A stretch of DNA of 64,000 nucleotides from Xanthomonas citri pv. mangiferaeindicae. Lineage in GTDB: Bacteria; Pseudomonadota; Gammaproteobacteria; Xanthomonadales; Xanthomonadaceae. Shown in pieces: positions 53,332-63,350 of the stretch. Made by a program: the position numbers and the translations under genes. The notes below the pieces were generated by a model. That model saw only the letters and a program-made list of their open reading frames with translations. It did no database searches and had not been told where the DNA came from. Position 1 is the stretch's first letter; every line of letters starts with the position of its first letter. Where the stretch lies: the NCBI GenBank assembly GCA_002240395.1, contig CP016836.1, positions 2,418,001 to 2,482,000 of the forward strand. The letters are read 5' to 3'.

Positions 53332-54416
53332 GCACGGTCGTCGCCTTGCGCCGTGCGCGCCGGACGCAACCGCAGCCCGCTCGGCTCGCGTTGCTGGGCA
53401 CCGGTACTGTCGGCAGTGCCTTCGTCGCGCGCTACCAGGGGCTGGCCGCGCGGGGCCTGGCGCTGCCGGCCTTGGCGCGGATCTGCAATTCGCGCACGCA
53501 GATCGCCTGCGGCGACGATCCGGTGGCGGTGCTCGAACAGGCGCGTGTCGCGGCGACCCGACGCAACGGCTTTCCGCCCTGGGCCGAGGGCGAGAGTCCG
53601 CGGCCGGGCGATATCGTGGTCGATGCGACCGCCAGCGAGACAGTCGCCGACTGGCATCCCGAGTGGCTCGCGCGCGGAGTCCACGTGGTCACCGCCAACA
53701 AGCTCGGTACCGGCGGCGAACTCGGCCGGGCGCAAGCGATCGCCGAGGCGGTCGGCAGCGAAGGTGGCGGCCGCTATGGCGACAGCGCCACGGTCGGTGC
53801 GGGATTGCCGTTGCTGCGCAGCCTGCGCGCGCTGGTCGCCGGCGGCGACCGCATCCACGCGGTCGAAGGGGTGTTGTCGGGGTCGCTGGCCTGGTTGTTC
53901 GCCCGGTTCGACGGCAGCCAGCCGTTTTCGACTCTCGTGCAGGAGGCCCGCGCTGCCGGCTTCACCGAGCCCGATCCGCGCATCGATCTGTCAGGCGAGG
54001 ACGTGCGCCGCAAGCTGTTGATCCTGGCGCGGGCGGCGGGGCTGCCGCTGTCGGCGCATCAGGTCGCAGTCGAATCGCTGGTGCCGCCGGCATTGGCCGC
54101 ACGCGAGGTTGGGGCGCTCGAGGGCGGGTTCGCCGAGCTCGACACCGCGCTCGCCGCGCGCTGGGCCGCAGCGTCCGCGGAAGGATTGCGGTTGTGCGTG
54201 GTGGGACGTTTCGATGCGCTCGGCGGTGCCAGCGTCGGTCTGCGTGCATTGCCGGCGCATCACCCGCTGTGCGCCGGCGGCGGAACCGACAACCGGGTTG
54301 CGATCCACAGCGATCGCTATCGCGAACAGCCGCTCGTGATCCAGGGCCCCGGGGCCGGTGCGGAAGTGACAGCAGCAGCATTGCTCGACGACGTCCTGGC
54401 CTGCGCGCGACCCTGA
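53328..54416 (+). CDS. hom: homoserine dehydrogenase
   Basis: A 362-residue homoserine dehydrogenase that makes homoserine from aspartate semialdehyde. LALLGTGTVGSAFV is the NADP loop, and VVTANKLGTGGE, GVLSGSLAWLFARFDG and EPDPRIDLSGEDVRRKLLILAR (partial) hold the substrate-binding and catalytic lysine/aspartate. It lacks a C-terminal ACT domain, so threonine feedback through that domain is absent. ATG 53328 overlaps the metB stop. It is the last gene of the operon; a 6-bp stem (54444-54460) follows. Confidence 0.94.
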   Translation: MSTVVALRRARRTQPQPARLALLGTGTVGSAFVARYQGLAARGLALPALARICNSRTQIACGDDPVAVLEQARVAATRRNGFPPWAEGESPRPGDIVVDATASETVADWHPEWLARGVHVVTANKLGTGGELGRAQAIAEAVGSEGGGRYGDSATVGAGLPLLRSLRALVAGGDRIHAVEGVLSGSLAWLFARFDGSQPFSTLVQEARAAGFTEPDPRIDLSGEDVRRKLLILARAAGLPLSAHQVAVESLVPPALAAREVGALEGGFAELDTALAARWAAASAEGLRLCVVGRFDALGGASVGLRALPAHHPLCAGGGTDNRVAIHSDRYREQPLVIQGPGAGAEVTAAALLDDVLACARP

Positions 54417-54529
54417 CCCGCCCGAGCCTGGGGCAAACCCTAGATCGGGTGCACCCCGATGGCAGGAAGCTGAACGGCGCGCTGAAATGGCGTCATTCAG
54501 TTTCCATGTCGATCACGGGGGTCTCCATC

Positions 54530-55288
54530 ATGTCCAACACATCTTCCTTGAGCATGTCCGTCTCGCTGAGCGTCAGCGGCCAGTTGCCGTCGGTGCAGAG
54601 CTCGGCCAGCACCCAGCGCACATCCGACGGGCGGGTGCAGTTCGAGAACGATAACTACCGCATCACCGCCGGCGACAACGACGAGGTGGTGGTGTTCAAC
54701 AAGAACACCGGCGAGAACTACCGCATCTGGGGCGATCCCCACGTCGAGATCGACGGCAAGCACGCCTTCGACTTCTGGGGCCAGACCACCTTCCTGCTCG
54801 ACGACGGGACCAAGGTCACCATCGAGACCACGCCGTGGGAGCAGGGCGGCAATGGTGCGACGGTGGCCTCGGTCGTGACGATCACCGACGGCGACTACGG
54901 CGTGCAGATCTCCGGTGTCGACAGCAACACCTATGGCGACCTGGCGTTCCAGGAGTTCGCCGGCGGCGGCCGTCTGCTCGATGCCGCCGTGCGCGACGGC
55001 AACGTGCTGCTGGAGAACGAGAACGGCAGCGGCTTCATCGCCGTCGACCAGAACGGCAACATCCAGAATGTCGACCAGGCCTTCATCAATGCCACCGACG
55101 AACTGAAGAACGGCGGCCCGGACTTCCTGGCCCACTTCGCCGAGATCTTCTCGTTCTTCACCGGCCTGATGTCGATCGGCTTCAACGGCGGGCTGTCGCT
55201 GGGCAGTGACAATCCCAACCGCGACCCCGAGCCGACCGCCCAGCCGGTGCCGTGGCAGTTCAGCCTGACGCTGACGATCAGCGCCTGA
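54530..55288 (+). CDS. DUF1521 protein with GDPH self-cleavage motif
   Basis: A 252-residue protein of the DUF1521 family. A short S-rich N-terminus without a signal peptide is followed by VQFENDNYRITAGDNDEVVVFN and YRIWGDPHVEIDGKHAFDFWG (in parts), with the GDPH at residues 68-71. In rhizobial type III effectors NopE1/NopE2 this domain cleaves itself at Asp-Pro when calcium or other metals are present. The acidic and N/D-rich surroundings fit metal binding. No secretion genes lie nearby, so role and export are unknown. ATG 54530 follows GGGGG by eight bases; ATG 54506 is an alternative. Confidence 0.85.
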   Translation: MSNTSSLSMSVSLSVSGQLPSVQSSASTQRTSDGRVQFENDNYRITAGDNDEVVVFNKNTGENYRIWGDPHVEIDGKHAFDFWGQTTFLLDDGTKVTIETTPWEQGGNGATVASVVTITDGDYGVQISGVDSNTYGDLAFQEFAGGGRLLDAAVRDGNVLLENENGSGFIAVDQNGNIQNVDQAFINATDELKNGGPDFLAHFAEIFSFFTGLMSIGFNGGLSLGSDNPNRDPEPTAQPVPWQFSLTLTISA

Positions 55289-55303
55289 TTGGCGCATGTC
55301 CCC

Positions 55304-55339
55304 AAAAACGGCGTGCCGCGACCACGGCGCGCCGTTTTT
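55304..55339. terminator. bidirectional intrinsic terminator
   Basis: AAAAACGGCG (55304-55313) pairs with CGCCGTTTTT (55330-55339) around an inner GC stem. T-runs appear on either strand. It separates the DUF1521 gene from the convergent toxin-antitoxin pair. Confidence 0.88.
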
Positions 55340-55389
55340 CTTTGGATCACCTGGGTGCGCGGCGTTGCTCGCCGTCGCCATGCGCGGCT

Positions 55390-55800
55390 TCAGCCTCGAT
55401 ACCCGAAGGGGTCGAACAACGGCACGCCGAAGGGGCGGAAATCCTTGAGGTTCCGTGTGACCACGGTCAGCCCATGGACGAGGGCCGTCGCAGCGATTAG
55501 CCCATCCTCAAGGTGATGGTCTGGACGGCCGTGCATGAGCCGCGCCCATTGCCGGAAGACGGCAGCATCGGCAGACAACACGGCGTATGAGTCGGCGAGC
55601 TCGTCGAGCCAGACCTGGATGTCCGACGCCTTGGCCGGGTCGAGGCCGCGGGTGATCTCGATGCCGGCCTGGATTTCACCAATCGTCACTGCCGACAGGT
55701 AAAGACCGCTTTCGGGCGCCTGTCCAATCCAGGCCTGTACGCCGCCGTGCGGCTTGTTCTTGCGCAACTCCGAAACGACATTCGTATCCAGCAGGAACAT
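55390..55800 (-). CDS. PIN-domain toxin (VapC/FitB-like)
   Basis: A 136-residue PIN-domain protein. MFLLDTNVVSELRK at the start carries the first acidic residue, TIGEIQAG the second, and HHLEDGLIAATALVHGLTVVTRNLKDF (partial) the third and fourth. This arrangement and the N-terminal NVVSE fit FitB/VapC toxins, which cut RNA. Its ATG is 4 bases after the antitoxin stop. Probably a toxin neutralised by the upstream gene product. Confidence 0.9.
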   Translation of the reverse strand: MFLLDTNVVSELRKNKPHGGVQAWIGQAPESGLYLSAVTIGEIQAGIEITRGLDPAKASDIQVWLDELADSYAVLSADAAVFRQWARLMHGRPDHHLEDGLIAATALVHGLTVVTRNLKDFRPFGVPLFDPFGYRG

Positions 55801-55804
55801 GCGG

Positions 55805-56059
55805 TCAGTCGAGCGCCTCGGGATCGTGCCGCCGCAGACGGCCTCGCGGCGGCAGGGGCAGGCCATCCGGGCCATCGGGCGCCTGCAGCAGCGCCTTCAG
55901 GCTGCGTGGCCGCTGCTGCAACCGTTGCCACTGCTCCATCGGAACGACGACTGCGGTCGGTTTGCCATGATGGCTGACGATCTGCGGGCCGTCCTCCACG
56001 CTGGCGCGCAGAAGCTCGCTGAAGCGCGCCTTTGCTTCCTGAACTTGCCAAGTCTTCAT
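55805..56059 (-). CDS. Phd/YefM-family antitoxin
   Basis: An 84-residue antitoxin: WQVQEAKARFSELLRA with VSHHGKPTAVVVP is the Phd/YefM DNA-binding N-terminal fold. The remaining tail (rich in P, G and R) should wrap the toxin. It lies upstream of the PIN toxin, the order that keeps antitoxin in excess. The pair usually represses its own promoter; no clear operator is seen upstream (56060-56118). Confidence 0.88.
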   Translation of the reverse strand: MKTWQVQEAKARFSELLRASVEDGPQIVSHHGKPTAVVVPMEQWQRLQQRPRSLKALLQAPDGPDGLPLPPRGRLRRHDPEALD

Positions 56060-56118
56060 GAAAGCTCTCCACGCCCGATCTAGTCTGAATTCTGGTCCGA
56101 AATCAGGTCTGGGTCAAC

Positions 56119-57501
<1,383 letters not shown>

Positions 57502-57550
57502 CGCGCTATTCTACGGCCCGCCCCCTGTTCCATGCCTGACGCGACGCCGC

Positions 57551-57784
57551 ATGACGCCCCCGGCCCTGATCCTGTACCAGCGCGACGACTGCCATCTGTG
57601 CGACCTCGCGCTCGAGGTGCTGGCGCAGGCGCGCGCGCCTGCGTTCGACAGTGTCTTCATCGATGACGACGCCGCGCTCGAGGTGCGCTACGGCTGCCGT
57701 GTGCCGGTGCTCCGCGATGCCGGGCGCGACGTCGAACTGGAGTGGCCGTTCGACGCCGACGCGGTGCGGCGGCTGCTGGCCTGA
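57551..57784 (+). CDS. glutaredoxin family protein (DUF836)
   Basis: A 77-residue thioredoxin-fold mini-protein: LILYQRDDCHLCDLALEVL gives the CxxC motif, and VFIDDDAALEVRYGCRVPVLRD holds the cis-proline. It is of the short DUF836/glutaredoxin-like type whose function is unproven. ATG 57551. It is divergent from sdaA. Confidence 0.88.
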   Translation: MTPPALILYQRDDCHLCDLALEVLAQARAPAFDSVFIDDDAALEVRYGCRVPVLRDAGRDVELEWPFDADAVRRLLA

Positions 57785-57800
57785 CCCGCCGACAGCGACG

Positions 57801-58361
57801 TCAGTTCGCAGGCTTGAGATACACCCGCGTGGCGACCGCGATCTCGTCGGGGATCGTGCCGGTGTCGGCCCATTCGCCGCCGCCGACGCCGAAATCCAGG
57901 CGACGCACTGTCGCCCTGCCCGACAGCAGCGGACGTGGGCCTGGGATCCAGGTGAAGGTCAACGTGACCGGCTTGCGCACGCCGCGCAGCGCGAGCTCGC
58001 CGTCGGCCGCGTAGCGTCCGTCGCCGAGGTCGCGGAACCGGGTCGCGGTATAGGTGGCCTGGGCGAAGCGGGCGGCGTCGAAGAACGCCGCGCCGCGCAT
58101 CTCGCCGTCATAGTCGTCGTTGCGGGTGGTCGCGGTCGCGATCGGGATTGCCACTTCCAGCCTGGCGCCGCTCAGGTCGGTCGGGTCGAATGCGAGCGTG
58201 GTGCGGAAGTCGGGAAACGTGCCGGTGAACACCTCGCCCTGGTACTTGCCGGCGAAGGCCAGCGACGAGCCGGCGGCCTGCACGTAATCGGCAGCGGAGG
58301 CGGTGAGCGGCATCGCGACGGCGAGCGCGGCCGCGAACAGGAAGCGGGGGGCGTGGGGCAT
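57801..58361 (-). CDS. YceI family periplasmic protein (second copy)
   Basis: A 186-residue YceI-fold protein with a signal peptide (LFAAALAVAMPLTASAA) and a lipocalin-like barrel (SSLAFAGKYQGEVFTGTFPDF ... RFRDLGDGRYAADGELALRG, in parts). YceI proteins bind isoprenoid-like lipids such as ubiquinone precursors. Third gene of the yceI-cytochrome b561-yceI operon; its first 190 bases overlap the open end of the cytochrome b561 frame. Confidence 0.88.
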   Translation of the reverse strand: MPHAPRFLFAAALAVAMPLTASAADYVQAAGSSLAFAGKYQGEVFTGTFPDFRTTLAFDPTDLSGARLEVAIPIATATTRNDDYDGEMRGAAFFDAARFAQATYTATRFRDLGDGRYAADGELALRGVRKPVTLTFTWIPGPRPLLSGRATVRRLDFGVGGGEWADTGTIPDEIAVATRVYLKPAN

Positions 58362-58942
58362 CGGTCAGTCCTGGAGTGAGGGTGGGGGGCAGGGCGCAAC
58401 CAGCCGCGTGGCAGCATCCGTGCCAGCGTGGCATCGCGCAGGAACAGGTGGTGGTATAGCGCCGCGGCCGCATGCAGCAGCGCCAACGCCACCAGCGTCC
58501 AGAACAGCCATTCGTGCGCCTGGCCGGCCAGGCCGCGCAGATCCGGGTCGCGCGCGACCAGCGCCGGCAGATTGAACAGGCCAAACCACTGCAGCGGGTA
58601 GCCGGCGGCCGAATTGAAGGTCCAGCCGCTGAGCGGGATCGCCAGCAGCAGTGCATACAGCAGCCAGTGCGTGAGCGTGGCGATGCGGTCCTGCCAGCGC
58701 GGGGTGCCGGGCACCGGGCGCGGCGCGCCGGCGAACAGCCGCCAGGCCAGCCGCAGCGCCGCGAGCGCAAGAATCGTCAGGCCCAGCGACTTGTGCAGGG
58801 CGTAGACCTGGACCTTGGTCGGGCTGGGTCGCATGTCGCCCATCGTCAGGCCGATGATGCCGACCGCCAGGATCAGCACCACGACGGTCCAATGCAGCAG
58901 TTGGCTCACCGCGCCCCAGCGCTCGACATTCTTCAGCGTCAT
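58172..58942 (-). CDS. cytochrome b561 family protein with a long open C-terminal tail
   Basis: A cytochrome b561/b-type protein of four membrane helices with heme-ligand histidines in QLLHWTVV, ALHKSLGL, THWLLYAL and AAALYHHLF. Family members end close to ARMLPRGWL, near residue 182. Here no stop occurs there, and the frame runs on through 74 low-complexity P/R/S residues to 58172, inside the downstream yceI gene. A lost base, or a natural tail with no stop, would explain it. ATG 58942 overlaps the upstream yceI stop (ATGA). Electron carrier of the operon. Confidence 0.8.
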   Translation of the reverse strand: MTLKNVERWGAVSQLLHWTVVVLILAVGIIGLTMGDMRPSPTKVQVYALHKSLGLTILALAALRLAWRLFAGAPRPVPGTPRWQDRIATLTHWLLYALLLAIPLSGWTFNSAAGYPLQWFGLFNLPALVARDPDLRGLAGQAHEWLFWTLVALALLHAAAALYHHLFLRDATLARMLPRGWLRPAPHPHSRTDRCPTPPASCSRPRSPSRCRSPPPLPITCRPPARRWPSPASTRARCSPARFPTSAPRSHSTRPT

Positions 58943-59601
58943 GGTGTCTCGTCTCCGGGTGTGTCGGTGCCGACCGCTGTGTCGTCGGCATCGCCCGCAT
59001 CGTCGCGGCCCGTGCCGCGCTCGCGCACCGCTTCGAGTTCGATGCGCAGGCCGACCGTGTCGCCGATCATCGACGGCCAGGCGTCGATGCCGAAGTCCGC
59101 CCGCGACAGCTGCGCGGTGGCCGAGAATCCGACCATGCGCCTGAACGGCGGCATCGGGTGGCGGCGTGCGGCGTTGAACGTCGCATCGAGCGCGACCTCG
59201 CGCGACACGCCGTGCAGCGTCAGCGTGCCGTGGACGATCGCATGCGTGGCATCGCGAGGCTCGATACGGTTGGAGACGAAGGTTGCGGAGGGATGGCGCT
59301 CGGTATCGAGCAGATTGCGCGCGCGGACCGCGCGGTTCCAACGGTCGTCGCCGAAGTCGATGCGCTCGAGCGGCACCGAGACCTCGACCCGCGCGCTCGA
59401 CCAGTCCGCGGGATCGAAGACCAGCGTGCCCTGGCTGCCCGACACCGTGCCGATCGCCTTCGACAGGCCGGCGTGTTCGATCTCGAGCATCACCCGGGTG
59501 TGCACCGGATCGAGCGCGTACTGCGCCGGTCGCGCGGCCACCGGCGCGCAGGCCAATGCCAGCAGCAGGCAGGGGACGAACAGGCGCCGCGGCAGTCGCA
59601 T
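58939..59601 (-). CDS. YceI family periplasmic protein (first copy)
   Basis: A 220-residue YceI protein: signal peptide (LFVPCLLLALACAPVAAR), then PVHTRVMLEIEHAGLSKAIGTVSG and FGDDRWNRAVRARNLLDTERHPSATFVS (partial), the lipocalin-like fold for polyprenyl ligands. The C-terminal 30 residues are D/T/G-rich and probably disordered. Heads the yceI-b561-yceI operon; divergent from the hybrid kinase gene. Confidence 0.9.
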   Translation of the reverse strand: MRLPRRLFVPCLLLALACAPVAARPAQYALDPVHTRVMLEIEHAGLSKAIGTVSGSQGTLVFDPADWSSARVEVSVPLERIDFGDDRWNRAVRARNLLDTERHPSATFVSNRIEPRDATHAIVHGTLTLHGVSREVALDATFNAARRHPMPPFRRMVGFSATAQLSRADFGIDAWPSMIGDTVGLRIELEAVRERGTGRDDAGDADDTAVGTDTPGDETP

Positions 59602-59752
59602 CGTCTTGAGTTCCGGTCGCCGCGGGCGGCATGCGGGGATTCTAGGCACGAATCGCATGGTCGCGCAGCCGCGGTGGCGCTTGCATCCGGGACGATGCGT
59701 TGCGAGCATCGCGCGTTGCGGGCAAGGCCGCGGGGAAAGGGATGTCGGGCCC

Positions 59753-62700
59753 ATGTGGAAGCGTGTTGCCGCTCTGGCGCTGATCTGGACGTTCGCCTGC
59801 GGTGTCCTGGCCGCGACGCCGGAGATGCCGCGGTTGCGGGTGCTCGGCGTCGCCGATGGCCTGCCCACGTCCGATGTCACCGGCATCGCCCAGGACAGCG
59901 ACGGCTTCGTCTGGATCGCGACCGCCGACGGTCTGGCCCGCTACGACGGCGCCGGATTCATGGTCTGGCAGCACGATCCAGAAGCGGCGGATGCCTTCCC
60001 CGGCAACAATCTGCAGGCGCTGCATGTCGACCACGAGGACCGCGTCTGGGTCGCGGCCCAGGAAGGCGGTGTCGCGGTGATGGACCGTGATCGCTCGGCA
60101 GGTTTCCGGCCTTATCGGATCGACGCGCATCCAGAAGCGCGGCTCGGTGATGTCTGGGATTTCGCCAGCCGGCCGGGCGAGATCTGGATGGGCCTGGGCA
60201 CCGACGGGGTCTACGGCCTGCGCGCCGACGGCAGCTTTGTGCATCTGCGCCACGATCCCAACGACCCGCGCACGCTGCCCAGTGACAACGTGGTCAGCCT
60301 GTCGTTCGACAACGACGGCATGCTGTGGATCGCGACGATGGCGGGCCTGGCCCGCTACGACGGCCGCCGTGTCTGGCGCGAGCCGTTGCCCGGCGGCGAT
60401 ATGCCGCTGACGGTCACCGACGTGCAGGCGATGGGCGACGAAGTCTGGGCCTCGAGCGCGCGCGGGCTGTTCGTGCGCATGCGCGACGGCCAGTGGCACT
60501 GGCGCCCGTGGTCGGGCATGTTCGCCCGGCCCAATAGCGTGCTGTCGATGCTTGCCGATCCGCGTGGCGGCTACTGGCTGGGCACCCGGCGCGGCCTGTG
60601 GCGATTGTCTGAGGACGGCATCCCGACCCCGGTGCCGGTCGGCCGGGACGCGTCGCGGCCGTTCCCGGCCCGAGCGATGTTCCTGCAGCCCGACGGCGCG
60701 CTGTGGGCATCGGCGCCGGGCGAGGGCGTCGGCTTCCTGCGCTCGGACTGGCGCCATGTCGCCGAGCTGGTGCGCGGCGAACGCGGGCTGCAGGGCCACG
60801 GCTACGCGACGATCGCACCGGCCAACGACGGCGGTCTGTGGCTGGGATCGGAAACCGGCGTCGTCGAGCATGTGGACCAGGCGCTGCAGGTCTCCCGGCT
60901 CGACGGGGAGGCGCGCGCGCGCCTGGCCAACCAGCGCATCCTGGGCATGGCCGAGACGCGCAGCGGCGTGCTGTGGATCGGCCATGTCGGCGGCCTGTTC
61001 CGGCACGGACGCGACGGTACGCTGAGCGAGTGGGAAGGCGAGCCGGGCACCTCGGTCGCGCACGGCGTGGGCTACAACATCGTGCGCGCTGCGCCTGACG
61101 GCACGCTGTGGACCGGCAGCATGGGCGGCTATGGGGTCGAGCACCGCGATGGCGACACCGGCCGCATGCTGTGGCAAGCCGGCGATGATCCCTTGGTCCA
61201 TGAGGGCGTCTACGGCTTCGACGTCGCACCCGACAACACCGCCTGGGCGGCTTCGGTGCCGGGGCTGGGCTACTTCGACCCGCAGGCTGGTCGGTTCGTG
61301 ATCGTCAGCGGCGAGCAGCCCTATTACGCGGTCGCCGTGCAGGGCGAAGACACGGTCTGGGCGGCCGGGCGCGACGGCCTGGAGCGCTGGCGCCTCGAGG
61401 ACGACACCTGGGCGCGGCAGGAGCGGATCGGCACGCGCGAGGGGCTGCCGTCGGTGATGCCGATGGGGCTGGCGGTCGACGTGCGCGGACGGGTCTGGGT
61501 CTCCACCCGGCGTGGTCTCTACCGCTGGGATCCGCAGGCCCGGCGCATGCGCCGCTATGGCAGCGAGCACGGCCTGTCGTCGCAGGAAATGCTGTTCCGC
61601 TCGATCGCGGTGAGCAGCAGCGGCCTGCTCGCTGCCGGCACCGCGGTCGACTCGGTGGCCATCATCAACACCGCGTCGGAGGAGACCGGTCGGGTCGAGG
61701 AACCGAAGCTGCGCGTTCTCGGCCTGGACGTGCGCCGCGACGGGCTGTGGCAACCGCTCGAGGGCGCTCATCCCGAACTGTTCCCCGACGACCGCGAGCT
61801 GCGCGTCTCGGCCCGGCTGCTGGCCTATGACGATCCGGGATCGAACCATTACTGGACCTGGCTCCAGGGCCTGGACACCGGCTGGGTCGACCAGGGCGCC
61901 AATGGCGACCGGGTGTTCTCGGGCCTGCGGCCCGGCAACTATGTGCTGCGCATCCGCGCCAGCGACGCCTACGGCAATGCCGCGCCGATGCAGGAACTGC
62001 GATTCCGGGTGTTGCCGCCGTGGTGGCAGACCTGGTGGGCACTCACGCTGCTGATCTGCGCCATGGGACTGGTCGCGCTGTGGGGCGCGTCGATCTACCG
62101 CCGGCGCGTGCGGCGGCGCGCGGAACTGCAGTTGGCCGGGCGCCAGCGCGAACTTGCCGAGCAGGCGTCGCTGGCCAAGAGCCGCTTCCTGGCCACGCTC
62201 GGCCATGAGGTCCGCACACCGATGACTGGCGTGCTGGGCATGAGCGAGCTGCTGCTCGACACCCCGCTCGACGCGCGGCAGCGCAGCTACACCGAATCCA
62301 TCCGCCGCGCCGGCGACCACCTGATGCGTCTGGTCAACGATGCACTGGATCTGGCGCGGATCGAGGCCGGCAAGCTCGAGCTCGATCCGCAGCCGTTCGA
62401 GCTGCGCGCATTGATCGAGGACATCGTCTCGCTGTCCGCGCCGATGGCCCGGCACAAGGCGCTGGGCTTCGATGTCGCCTTCGACGAGGGCGTGCCGGCC
62501 TGGGTGCATGGCGACGCGGTGCGGGTGCGGCAGATCCTGTTGAACCTGATCGGCAATGCAATCAAGTTCACCGACGACGGGCGGGTCGGATTGCGGATCG
62601 CGCGTCCGCCCGAAGGCCTGTGTTTCCAGATCAGCGACACCGGCCCCGGGCTCAGCGCCGAGCAATGCCAGCGGCTGTTCCGGCGTTTCGAGCAGGCCGA

Positions 62701-63304
62701 CGGCGCACGCACCGCCGCGCGCTACGGCGGCAGCGGCCTGGGGCTGGCGATCAGCCAGGAACTGTCGCTGGCGATGGGCGGCCGGATCGACGTCGAGAGC
62801 ACCCTTGGCGCGGGCACCCGGTTCACGGTCGTGCTGCCATTGGCCGAGGTCGCCACCCCGCCGCGGCGCACGCGCTTCGAGGGCCACGAGCGCATCACCG
62901 CGGCGGTCGGACTGGTGGTGCTGCTGGTCGAGGACGACCAGACCGTGGCCGACGTGATCCGGGGCCTGCTCGAGGCGCAGGGCCACCAGGTCGCTCACGC
63001 GATGCATGGGCTCGCTGCGCTGACCGAAGTGCGGACCCAGACGTTCGACATCGCCCTGCTCGATCTGGACCTGCCGGGCATCGACGGTCTGACCCTGGCC
63101 GGCATGCTGCGCGCCCAAGGCTTCGACCGTCCGCTGGTTGCGGTCACCGCGCGCGCCGATGCCGAGGCCGAGCCGGCGGCGCGCGCGGCCGGTTTCGACG
63201 GCTTCCTGCGCAAGCCGCTGACCGGCGAGATGCTGGCCGACGTGCTGGCCCAAAGCTGGCGGCCGGTCCACGAAGGCGGCGGTCTGGACGACCGCGAGGA
63301 CTAA
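59753..63304 (+). CDS. hybrid histidine kinase with periplasmic two-component propeller
   Basis: An 1183-residue hybrid sensor kinase. Signal/anchor at about 1-20, then about 700 residues of repeated W(I/V/A)xxxxGLxRxD-type blades (two-component regulator propellers), a Y_Y_Y domain (SARLLAYDDPGSNHYWTWLQG, partial), a membrane helix near 768-785, HisKA with H818 in LGHEVRTP, HATPase_c (NLIGNAIKFTDDG, DTGPGL, GSGLGLAI), and a receiver domain with phospho-acceptor D1104 and KPL. There is no DNA-binding output, so phosphate must pass to another protein. The family commonly senses polysaccharide breakdown products. ATG 59753. Confidence 0.92.
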   Translation: MWKRVAALALIWTFACGVLAATPEMPRLRVLGVADGLPTSDVTGIAQDSDGFVWIATADGLARYDGAGFMVWQHDPEAADAFPGNNLQALHVDHEDRVWVAAQEGGVAVMDRDRSAGFRPYRIDAHPEARLGDVWDFASRPGEIWMGLGTDGVYGLRADGSFVHLRHDPNDPRTLPSDNVVSLSFDNDGMLWIATMAGLARYDGRRVWREPLPGGDMPLTVTDVQAMGDEVWASSARGLFVRMRDGQWHWRPWSGMFARPNSVLSMLADPRGGYWLGTRRGLWRLSEDGIPTPVPVGRDASRPFPARAMFLQPDGALWASAPGEGVGFLRSDWRHVAELVRGERGLQGHGYATIAPANDGGLWLGSETGVVEHVDQALQVSRLDGEARARLANQRILGMAETRSGVLWIGHVGGLFRHGRDGTLSEWEGEPGTSVAHGVGYNIVRAAPDGTLWTGSMGGYGVEHRDGDTGRMLWQAGDDPLVHEGVYGFDVAPDNTAWAASVPGLGYFDPQAGRFVIVSGEQPYYAVAVQGEDTVWAAGRDGLERWRLEDDTWARQERIGTREGLPSVMPMGLAVDVRGRVWVSTRRGLYRWDPQARRMRRYGSEHGLSSQEMLFRSIAVSSSGLLAAGTAVDSVAIINTASEETGRVEEPKLRVLGLDVRRDGLWQPLEGAHPELFPDDRELRVSARLLAYDDPGSNHYWTWLQGLDTGWVDQGANGDRVFSGLRPGNYVLRIRASDAYGNAAPMQELRFRVLPPWWQTWWALTLLICAMGLVALWGASIYRRRVRRRAELQLAGRQRELAEQASLAKSRFLATLGHEVRTPMTGVLGMSELLLDTPLDARQRSYTESIRRAGDHLMRLVNDALDLARIEAGKLELDPQPFELRALIEDIVSLSAPMARHKALGFDVAFDEGVPAWVHGDAVRVRQILLNLIGNAIKFTDDGRVGLRIARPPEGLCFQISDTGPGLSAEQCQRLFRRFEQADGARTAARYGGSGLGLAISQELSLAMGGRIDVESTLGAGTRFTVVLPLAEVATPPRRTRFEGHERITAAVGLVVLLVEDDQTVADVIRGLLEAQGHQVAHAMHGLAALTEVRTQTFDIALLDLDLPGIDGLTLAGMLRAQGFDRPLVAVTARADAEAEPAARAAGFDGFLRKPLTGEMLADVLAQSWRPVHEGGGLDDRED

Positions 63305-63350
63305 CGGCGGCTTGGCACCGCCTGCACGGCGGCGTCGCCAGACTGCCGCC

